From: an uncultured Oscillospiraceae bacterium
Lineage (GTDB): Bacteria > Bacillota > Clostridia > Oscillospirales > Oscillospiraceae
Length of the DNA: 5,288 bases
Direction: 5' to 3'
Assembly: GCA_958426425.1 (NCBI GenBank)
Contig: CATZYY010000165.1
Coordinates: 1 to 5,288 of the forward strand
Part shown: in pieces, positions 1 through 4,452 of the stretch
How positions within the stretch are numbered: position 1 is the first letter of the stretch
Layout: every line of letters begins with the position of its first letter
The notes under the pieces: generated by a model
The model's input: the letters and a program-made list of their open reading frames with translations, nothing else
Databases searched by the model: none
Told to the model about the DNA's origin: nothing
Program-made: the position numbers and the translations under genes

Positions 1-1160
1 CCACCGGCATGGGGGAGCTGGACCGGGTCCTGGGCGGCGGCGCCGTCAAGGGCTCGCTGGTGCTGGTGGGCGGCGCTCCCGGCATCGGCAAATCCACCCT
101 GATGCTGCAGATCTGCGACCAGCTGTGCCGGTCCTCCCGGGTGCTGTATGTATCCGGGGAGGAATCAGAGCACCAGCTGAAATTGCGTGCTAAACGATTA
201 CGTGTGGACTCTCCCAACCTTCTGGTGCTGTCGGAGACCAGCCTGGGGGAGGTGCTGGAGGCGGTGACCGCCGAGGCGCCGGAGGTGCTGATCGTGGACT
301 CCATCCAAACGCTGTGGAACGACGCCCTGGACTCTCCGGCGGGCAGCGTCAGTCAGGTAAAGGACTGCGCCATGGCGCTGATGCAGGTGGCCAAGGGGCA
401 GGGCGTCACGGTGTTCGTCATTGGCCACGTCAACAAGGAGGGCTCCATCGCCGGGCCCAAGGTACTGGAGCACATGGTGGACTGCGTGCTGTACTGTGAG
501 GGAGACCAGCACGCCGCCCACCGGATTTTGCGGGCCGCCAAGAACCGCTTCGGCGCCACCAACGAGATCGGCGTCTTTGAGATGCGGGACAGCGGCCTGG
601 TGGAGGTGGAAAACCCCTCGGAGCTGCTGCTGTCCGGCCGTCCGGAGGATGCGCCGGGCACCTGCGTCACCTGCGTCATGGAGGGAGCCCGGCCGGTTTT
701 GGCGGAGATCCAGGCCCTGGTGGCAGGCGCCTCTGCGGCCAATCCCCGCCGCACCAGCAACGGCTTTGACTACAACCGCTTTGCCATGCTGCTCGCGGTG
801 CTGGACAAGCGGGGAGGGCTGAAGCTCTCCACCTGCGACGCCTATCTCAACATCATCGGTGGCCTTTGGCTGGACGAGCCCGCCGCGGACTTGGCGGCGG
901 TGATCGCCTTGGCCTCCAGCTATCTGGACAGGCCCGTACCCGCGGACCTGGTGGCCGTGGGCGAGGTGGGCCTCACCGGCGAGCTGCGCAGCGTCAACCA
1001 CCTGGAGCAGCGGATCAGCGAGATTCACCGGCTGGGCTTTCGCCGGTGTCTGGTGCCGGCCCGCCGGAGCGGGTCTCTGACGGCGCCGCCGGGCCTGGAA
1101 CTGCTTCCGGCCGGGAATATCGGTGCGGCGATCCGAGCCGCTCTGGGTTCGAGGGGATGA
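1..1160 (+). CDS. radA: DNA repair protein RadA, 5'-truncated by the window edge
   Basis: RadA (Sms) is a cytoplasmic RecA-like ATPase that drives branch migration of recombination intermediates during repair and transformation. The reading frame is open from base 3; about 385 residues are present of a family length near 455, so the N-terminal four-cysteine zinc finger lies outside the window. Counting from the Met at base 9, the Walker A motif GGAPGIGKST is at residues 21-30, Walker B LIVDS at 94-98, and the RadA signature KNRFG at 178-182, followed by NEIGVFEM. The C-terminal Lon-protease-like domain covers about 225-375 and includes DYNRFAMLLAVLDKRGG and GEVGLTGELR. The Met at base 9 lies inside the conserved TG-GELDRVLGGG segment, so it is not the real start. 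The gene ends with TGA at 1158-1160, inside a convergent small gene. No + strand terminator is visible after it. Identification is firm. Confidence 0.97.
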   Translation, partial: TGMGELDRVLGGGAVKGSLVLVGGAPGIGKSTLMLQICDQLCRSSRVLYVSGEESEHQLKLRAKRLRVDSPNLLVLSETSLGEVLEAVTAEAPEVLIVDSIQTLWNDALDSPAGSVSQVKDCAMALMQVAKGQGVTVFVIGHVNKEGSIAGPKVLEHMVDCVLYCEGDQHAAHRILRAAKNRFGATNEIGVFEMRDSGLVEVENPSELLLSGRPEDAPGTCVTCVMEGARPVLAEIQALVAGASAANPRRTSNGFDYNRFAMLLAVLDKRGGLKLSTCDAYLNIIGGLWLDEPAADLAAVIALASSYLDRPVPADLVAVGEVGLTGELRSVNHLEQRISEIHRLGFRRCLVPARRSGSLTAPPGLELLPAGNIGAAIRAALGSRG

Positions 1161-1272
1161 AGTGGACGCAGGCGCCGCCCAGGGACGGCACGCCCGCCGC
1201 GGCGGCGCTGTCCAGGGTGCACAGGCCGTCCTGCTGGTACACGCATTGACTGGTGCAGGGAATCAGACTCAT
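1015..1272 (-). CDS. small cysteine-rich protein, convergent with and overlapping radA
   Basis: This 85-residue product starts MSLIPCTSQCVYQQDGLCTL. Four cysteines at 6, 10, 18 and 35 (C-x3-C-x7-C-x16-C, then VHF) form the core. The pattern resembles short, probably metal-binding proteins common in Clostridia that begin with C-x3-C-x(n)-G-x-C and end near CVHF or CxYF (DUF1540-like). I know no established function. All cysteines fall in residues 1-35; residues from about 39 on are encoded antisense to the last 146 bases of radA, and that tail shows no motif. The start ATG at 1272-1270 has only a weak GGA about 9 nt upstream and no clear promoter. The conserved-looking core supports a real gene, but the long tail may simply be where an untranslated-looking frame happens to stay open. 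The overlapping frame at 1025-1309 lacks the cysteine pattern and looks like its shadow. Confidence 0.66.
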   Translation of the reverse strand: MSLIPCTSQCVYQQDGLCTLDSAAAAGVPSLGGACVHFIPSNPERLGSPHRYSRPEAVPGPAAPSETRSGGPAPDTGESPAGESR

Positions 1273-1616
1273 GAAGCATCATCCGTTCTGTGAAATGTTC
1301 TCGGGTCACCGATAGCTTGGCCCGATGGCGGCGGTTTTATGTCCGGGCCGCCGGAAAGCGACCCCGGCGAGGCAGTGCCAAGAGGCCCGGCGGACCGAAG
1401 CGAAACGCCCCCGAAACAGACTTTGTCGCAATCGGCGTCAACGTCAGATCCCAGGGTTTCAGCCGTCGGAGCCGCCGCCGCGGAAATCCCGGCCGTGCCG
1501 GATTTGAAACGAACAGCCGCGCATGATCCGCACAGACGAAAACTTCCCGGCAGCGCCTGTGATACCGTCAGTCGTCCGGGAGGACTTGGAGAGAGGAGGT
1601 TTTGCGGGGATATTGC

Positions 1617-1648
1617 AAATTGAACAAAATAAAAATTTTGTTCAATTT
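1617..1648. repeat. perfect 14-bp AT-rich inverted repeat; possible dif-like Xer site or operator
   Basis: The left arm AAATTGAACAAAAT (1617-1630) and right arm ATTTTGTTCAATTT (1635-1648) are exact reverse complements around AAAA. The site is about 90% A+T inside DNA of well over 55% GC, so it is not background composition. Read as two 11-bp boxes, ATTGAACAAAA (1619-1629) and TTTTGTTCAAT (1636-1646), the central spacer TAAAAA is exactly 6 bp. This is the 11-6-11 layout of Xer recombination sites, and a Xer recombinase gene begins 100 bases downstream. It is not an intrinsic terminator: the stem is AT-only apart from two pairs, and no U-tract follows. An operator for a dimeric repressor is the main alternative. 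Confidence 0.9.
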
Positions 1649-1663
1649 AGGAGAGGGCAAAAC

Positions 1664-1716
1664 GGCCCCTGGGCCCTTTCGGGGCCTCTGGAGCCAACCG
1701 GGCCTCTCCAGGGCCT
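1664..1716 (+). other. GC-rich fold-back sequence in the recombinase leader
   Basis: GGCCCC (1664-1669) can pair with GGGGCC (1681-1686), and CTGGAG (1688-1693) with CTCCAG (1706-1711). The second is embedded in repeated GGGCCT/GGGCCTC words. These stems could fold in the RNA just upstream of the presumed recombinase start. No T-run follows them, so they are not intrinsic terminators. Whether they affect translation is inference; in a GC-rich leader short stems like these also arise by chance. Confidence 0.35.
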
Positions 1717-1747
1717 GGACCGCCGGTTCAGCGCCCATTGTCTCCGC

Positions 1748-2767
1748 ATGAACGATATGATCGACTACCGCACCCAGGCGCCTGAGATCCTGCGGGATTT
1801 TCTCGCGTACCACGAGACCATCAAAGCCCATTCCCGGCGCACTGTGGACGAATACTTTCTGGACCTGCGGAATTTCTTCCGCTATCTCAAGCAGCAGCGT
1901 GATCCGTCCTTGGCAGGTCTTGCTCTGGACGAGATCGACATTATGGACGTAAACCTGGATTTCGTGGCGTCCGTGACGCTGACGGACATCTACGGCTACA
2001 TGACCTATCTCAGCCGGGACCGGGTCCAGCACCCAAACAGCCCCAACTCGGACTACGGACTGAACGCCGCGTCCCGGGCCCGGAAAATCGCCACCATCCG
2101 GTCGTTCTACAATTACCTCACCAACAAGATGCACCTGCTTCGTGAAAATCCTGTCAAAGATATCGACTCGCCGAAATTGAAGAAAACATTGCCAAAATAC
2201 CTGACTTTGGACGAAAGCATCCAGCTTTTGGAGTCTGTGGATGGCAAAAATCAGGAGCGTGACTACTGTATCCTGACACTGTTTCTCAACTGCGGGCTGC
2301 GGATCAGCGAGCTGGTGGGTCTGAACCGCCGGGACATCCAGGGCGATTCCCTGCGGGTTTTGGGCAAGGGCAACAAGGTGCGCATCCTCTACCTCAACGA
2401 TGCCTGTCAGGAGGCCCTGGAGCGGTATTTGGCGGTGCGGCGGCCCATCACGGGCCGGGATGCCGACGCCCTGTTTCTCTCGTCCCAGAACGAGCGGGTC
2501 AGTCGGTCCACGGTCCATGCCATGGTGAAAAAGCGCTTGGCGGAGGCGGGCATCGACGCCTCGGAGTACTCGTCCCACAAGCTGCGCCACACCGCCGCCA
2601 CGCTGATGCTGCAAAACGGCGTGGACGTGCGGGCGGTCCAGGAGGTCCTGGGCCACGACCACCTGAATACCACGGAGATCTACACCCACGTGGACAATGA
2701 CTCCCTGCGGGTGGCGGCCAAGGCCAATCCCCTGTCCCGGGTGAAGCGAAAAAACGAAAAAAAATGA
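1748..2767 (+). CDS. xerC: tyrosine recombinase, XerC/XerD type
   Basis: This is a site-specific recombinase of the phage-integrase superfamily, expected to act on chromosomes in the cytoplasm, typically resolving dimers at a dif site. From Met 1748 it has 339 residues, about 40 more than E. coli XerC/XerD. The extra length is mainly an insertion in the N-terminal core-binding domain (about 50-110, including HPNSPN and YGLNAASRARK). All catalytic residues are visible: R185 in CGLRISE, K207 in LGKGNK, H277 and R280 in HKLRH, H303 in LGHDH, and nucleophile Y312 in TEIYTHV. The start was chosen by where family-like sequence begins (NDMIDYRTQAPEILRDFLAYHE). No ribosome binding site precedes 1748 or the alternative ATG at 1757, and the frame stays open back to 1523. 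It may act alone or with a partner recombinase; C versus D cannot be decided here. The TGA abuts a terminator. Confidence 0.93.
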   Translation: MNDMIDYRTQAPEILRDFLAYHETIKAHSRRTVDEYFLDLRNFFRYLKQQRDPSLAGLALDEIDIMDVNLDFVASVTLTDIYGYMTYLSRDRVQHPNSPNSDYGLNAASRARKIATIRSFYNYLTNKMHLLRENPVKDIDSPKLKKTLPKYLTLDESIQLLESVDGKNQERDYCILTLFLNCGLRISELVGLNRRDIQGDSLRVLGKGNKVRILYLNDACQEALERYLAVRRPITGRDADALFLSSQNERVSRSTVHAMVKKRLAEAGIDASEYSSHKLRHTAATLMLQNGVDVRAVQEVLGHDHLNTTEIYTHVDNDSLRVAAKANPLSRVKRKNEKK

Positions 2768-2799
2768 CCGGCCGGAGGGACGCCCCCCCGGCCGGTTTT
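2767..2799 (+). terminator. intrinsic terminator of the recombinase gene, bidirectional by structure
   Basis: ACCGGCCGG (2767-2775) pairs perfectly with CCGGCCGGT (2788-2796). The stem extends by GGG/CCC past one mismatch, and on the + strand it is followed by TTTT (2796-2799). It begins in the recombinase stop codon. On the - strand the same stem is followed by CA and then eight Ts, which are the complement of the Lys-rich last codons of the recombinase (A-run 2757-2764). It can therefore also stop transcripts arriving from the - strand genes on the right. Confidence 0.9.
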
Positions 2800-3086
2800 C
2801 CTATTCATTTTATATTTTAAAAGTGAAGGCCTCCTCCCCTGCCGCCGCGGGCGTTCTGAATGGTGAGGGGGCGGTTTTCCGCCTAAGTTCCTCCCCGCTT
2901 TCCCAGGGGGCGGGGTGTCTTTCCGCCTGTTCCCCGCTTTTCCCAAGGCGGAAGGGATATCGCCGCGCTTCCCAAATCCTCCCTATGGCGGGTTGGGCAG
3001 CAGCCATCTCCCCGGCTTCTGGAGAGCGGCCCGCCACGGGTCCTGAAGACACAGGCCCCAAAGCGCGCCGCAGGCGCAGCCGCACT
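2800..3086. other. intergenic region between convergent transcription units
   Basis: These 287 bases lie between the recombinase terminator and the end of the 53-residue - strand gene. Frames run through on both strands (2810-3364 - and 2823-3266 +). Their translations are Arg/Pro/Ser-rich, lack ribosome binding sites and family features, and overlap better genes, so I see no coding sequence. On the - strand a stem GCGCC/GGCGC (3077-3073 with 3069-3065) is followed by GC and TTT, a weak possible terminator 10 nt past the small gene. The remaining structure is a two-copy tandem repeat at 2866-2944. Confidence 0.55.
2866..2944. repeat. two-copy imperfect tandem repeat of 39/40 bp
   Basis: Copy 1 (2866-2904) and copy 2 (2905-2944) share the blocks AGGGGGCGG, TTTCCGCCT, GTT, CCCCGC and TTTCCC in the same order, with small insertions between them. 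In copy 1, GGCGG-TTTT-CCGCC (2870-2883) forms a short stem. Two copies are too few and too diverged for a CRISPR array. They look like a local duplication in non-coding DNA. Confidence 0.65.
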
Positions 3087-3248
3087 TCACTGGTATCGGT
3101 ACTGCTCCCCGGTGTAGCGGTCCACGCACCGCAAAAACAGCTCCCGGCTCTGGAACTCCAGCAAGTGGAACCCGGCCTCCGGGTGGAAGGATACGATTTT
3201 TCGCTCCGGGCAGACCCAGATCCGCCAGGGAGCGGTGGCCTGTTCCAT
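3087..3248 (-). CDS. unrecognised 53-residue protein in the regulator operon
   Basis: The product begins MEQATAPWRIWVCPERKIVS and ends with RYTGEQYRYQ. It is aromatic- and Arg-rich (three Trp/Tyr clusters: PWRIWV, DRYTG, QYRYQ), has two cysteines at 13 and 41, and carries no signal peptide or membrane segment. It reads like a compact beta-rich cytoplasmic domain. I do not recognise a named family. The start is well supported: AGAGGAGG (plus-strand positions 3255-3262) lies 6 nt before the ATG. The gene begins 18 nt after the stop of the membrane-anchored regulator, so the two are very probably co-transcribed and may share a function, for example as partner or target of the regulator; that is inference. 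It ends with TGA at 3089-3087, about 290 nt before the - strand side of the recombinase terminator. Confidence 0.8.
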   Translation of the reverse strand: MEQATAPWRIWVCPERKIVSFHPEAGFHLLEFQSRELFLRCVDRYTGEQYRYQ

Positions 3249-3254
3249 GGCGCG

Positions 3255-3262
3255 CCTCCTCT
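3255..3262 (-). promoter_or_regulatory. ribosome binding site of the 53-residue gene
   Basis: On the - strand the sequence AGAGGAGG is followed by 6 nt and then ATG at 3248. It sits between the regulator stop (TAA, 3269-3267) and the small gene. It is the strongest Shine-Dalgarno sequence on the right side of the window, and it decides both that this short frame is a gene and where it starts. Confidence 0.82.
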
Positions 3263-3266
3263 CTGA

Positions 3267-4349
3267 TTACAGGGCGAAGCCCTCAGCGACCTCCAGTCCT
3301 TCTTCCTCCGTTTCCGCTGCCTGCTGACGCATTTGCTCCTGGAACTTCTCCTCCTGCTCCGCAATGGTCAGCAGACAATCCGTGAATTCCTGGTCCAGAG
3401 TGTCCGGCCAAGTCTCCGTAATGGCCCCGTCCACGTAATCGTAGACCGTGTAGGGCTTTTCCGCCCAGCGGGTGCGGATCAGCAGCTCCGTGACGCCGTC
3501 GCCGTCCCAGTCTGCCACGGTAAAGGCTAGGCAGTCCCACACTGTCAGCAACAGCTCCGCGTTCCAGGTCTCCCCGTCCCCCCTCCAGAAGTTGTAGGTG
3601 TAGAGAAAGCTGTCCCCGGCGGGATTGGGGTAGATGTCCCGGTACTGGAACGTTGCCCTTTCATAGCCGAACAGGGCGTCCCCCGTCTCCGGGTTCACAT
3701 CCAGGCCCATGGCGCTGCCCACCTGGTTCATCTCGGAGCCGATGTTCTGCATGCCGGTATCGGTACAGGCGGTGACGGTGCCCTGATACGTCAGCCGGTT
3801 CCAGCAGCACTCCAGCGCATAGGTCAGCCCCTCCCCGTACTCGTTTTCCACCACGGTGCCCTCAAAGTCCACGTCCCCCTCGCACCGGAGCTTCAGCAGA
3901 TGGTCCCCCTCCTGGACGTAGAAGTAGTTGGCTCCATCCACGGTCTCCTTCAGTACCAGCTCCTGGGTGCGCTCCTCCGTCACATACAGGGCATTGTATC
4001 CGATCACCAGCCCCGCCGCGATCACCAGCGCCAGCACCGCGGCCACGCGGCCCCAGCTGCGCCGCCGCTCCCGGCGAAGACTGTCGTCGGAAATAGTCAA
4101 AAGATTTTTCACAGGGTCCTCCTCTCCGTCCGGTGCGGCCTGCCGACGGCAGGCCATCAGCTCCTCCACCCGCAGCTCCAGGGCCGCCGCCAAGGGCTCC
4201 AGCAGTGTCACGTCCGGGTAGCTGAGGCCCCGCTCCCACTTGCTGACGGCCTTATCGGTCACGTGGACCCGCTCCGCCAGCTCCCGCTGGGTCAGGCCCA
4301 GCTCCCGGCGGCAGTCTCCGATAAAACTGCCCAGCCGCTCCTTGTTCAT
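3267..4349 (-). CDS. membrane-anchored XRE-family transcriptional regulator, downstream paralog
   Basis: The 360-residue product has an XRE/Cro-type helix-turn-helix at about 4-60 (LGLTQRELAERVHVTDKAVSKWERG), a polar linker (70-100) ending in the basic RRERRRSW, one transmembrane helix at about 102-122, and an extracytoplasmic C-terminal domain. In that domain D280-D282-D284-G-x-x-E (DWDGDGVTE) matches a D-x-D-x-D-G calcium-loop or FG-GAP-like site, followed by the conserved IRTRW-EKPYTVYDYVDGAIT block. A Glu/Gln-rich tail (about 331-354) is probably helical. The topology suggests a one-component regulator that senses something outside the membrane and binds DNA inside; ligand and targets are unknown. 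ATG 4349 was chosen because AGAGGT lies 7 nt upstream; ATG 4355 touches that site and 4403 is upstream of the HTH homology. It is a tandem paralog of the gene starting beyond the right edge and precedes the 53-residue gene. Confidence 0.88.
   Translation of the reverse strand: MNKERLGSFIGDCRRELGLTQRELAERVHVTDKAVSKWERGLSYPDVTLLEPLAAALELRVEELMACRRQAAPDGEEDPVKNLLTISDDSLRRERRRSWGRVAAVLALVIAAGLVIGYNALYVTEERTQELVLKETVDGANYFYVQEGDHLLKLRCEGDVDFEGTVVENEYGEGLTYALECCWNRLTYQGTVTACTDTGMQNIGSEMNQVGSAMGLDVNPETGDALFGYERATFQYRDIYPNPAGDSFLYTYNFWRGDGETWNAELLLTVWDCLAFTVADWDGDGVTELLIRTRWAEKPYTVYDYVDGAITETWPDTLDQEFTDCLLTIAEQEEKFQEQMRQQAAETEEEGLEVAEGFAL
4108..4201. repeat. near-identical direct repeat, copy 1 (pairs with 5195-5288)
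   Basis: This 94-bp segment matches 5195-5288 at 92 of 94 positions, offset 1087 bp. The only differences are at 4145-4146 (GA versus TC at 5232-5233), both synonymous within C-R-R-Q. It encodes the HTH end and linker of the two paralogs. Identity falls to roughly 80% immediately on the left side. The right copy is cut by the window edge, so the true length is unknown. Confidence 0.9.
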
Positions 4350-4355
4350 GTTCAT

Positions 4356-4363
4356 CACCTCTT
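4356..4363 (-). promoter_or_regulatory. ribosome binding site choosing start 4349
   Basis: On the - strand AAGAGGTG directly touches the ATG at 4355 but stands about 7 nt from the ATG at 4349. Normal spacing therefore favours 4349 (MNKERLGSFI) over MNMNKERL or the long form from 4403. Confidence 0.65.
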
Positions 4364-4369
4364 GCCCAA

Positions 4370-4398
4370 AGTGTACCCCGTCCCTGGGAAAAAGGCAA
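4370..4398 (-). promoter_or_regulatory. candidate sigma-A promoter for the downstream regulator
   Basis: On the - strand TTGCCT (4398-4393) and TACACT (4375-4370) each agree with the -35 and -10 consensus at 4 of 6 positions, and the spacer is exactly 17 bp. A start about 7 nt past the -10 box would give a very short leader of about 14 nt that still includes the ribosome binding site. The 103-nt gap to the upstream paralog leaves room for an independent promoter, but read-through from that gene is equally possible since no terminator is seen between them. Confidence 0.38.
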
Positions 4399-4399
4399 T

Positions 4400-4409
4400 C
4401 CACCTGTGG
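4400..4409. repeat. 10-bp perfect palindrome next to the candidate -35 box
   Basis: CCACCTGTGG reads almost the same on both strands (CCAC / GTGG arms with a CT-AG centre) and lies one base upstream of the candidate -35 of the regulator gene. XRE proteins often bind short palindromes near their own promoters, so it is a possible autoregulatory operator. A single short palindrome can arise by chance, so this is weak. Confidence 0.3.
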
Positions 4410-4452
4410 TAGACCGGGCGGTTTGGGGCATTTTGGAGCAGAAAGGTCCCGT

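Larger units (their letters stand above)
1273..1747. other. intergenic and leader region, no supported gene
   Basis: These 475 bases separate the divergently oriented small cysteine-rich gene from the recombinase gene. Frames at 1290-1526, 1325-1507 and 1339-1623 give Arg/Pro-rich translations without family features and without ribosome binding sites, so I do not call them. The stretch contains a short inverted repeat (TCCGG / CCGGA, 1342-1355), an AT-rich perfect palindrome (1617-1648), a purine-rich AGAGGAGGT (1592-1600), AGGAGAGGG (1649-1657), and GC-rich fold-back sequence at 1664-1720. It must contain the promoter of the recombinase gene, but no good -35/-10 pair stands out. TTGCGG (1602-1607) with CAAAAT (1625-1630) at 17 bp is the best I see, and it is weak. 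Confidence 0.6.

Noticed and set aside
198..1028. 276-codon open frame on the - strand opposite radA
   Set aside because: It is the antisense of a clearly real, conserved radA frame; its His/Gln/Gly-rich translation shows no domain and is typical of a GC-rich shadow.
1290..1526. Arg-rich frames in the leader before the recombinase
   Set aside because: Translations are low-complexity, three frames are open at once, and none has a ribosome binding site or recognisable motif.
1622..1643. GAAC ... GTTC as a LexA/SOS box upstream of a recombination gene
   Set aside because: The Firmicutes LexA box has GAAC and GTTC separated by 4 bases; here they are 14 apart.
1568..2689. 373-codon open frame on the - strand opposite the recombinase
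   Set aside because: It is antisense to all catalytic motifs of the recombinase, has no family features and no ribosome binding site.
1748..2767. Phage or transposon integrase marking a mobile element
   Set aside because: The protein resembles Xer housekeeping recombinases, its neighbours are not phage or conjugation genes, and no tRNA or paired att sites are visible. The nearby palindrome alone does not show a mobile element.
2866..2944. CRISPR array
   Set aside because: Only two adjacent diverged copies, no spacers of regular length, and no cas genes.
2823..3266. 147-codon + strand frame overlapping the small gene and regulator end
   Set aside because: It runs antisense through the 53-residue gene, which has a much better start signal, and its composition is that of non-coding GC-rich DNA.
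2810..3364. 184-codon - strand frame
   Set aside because: It overlaps the regulator and the 53-residue gene in another frame; Arg/Ser-rich with no motif.
4355..4403. Longer N-terminus (MDCLFPRDGVHFGQEV) for the downstream regulator
   Set aside because: The extension lies over the candidate promoter and ribosome binding site, and XRE homology starts at MNKERL.
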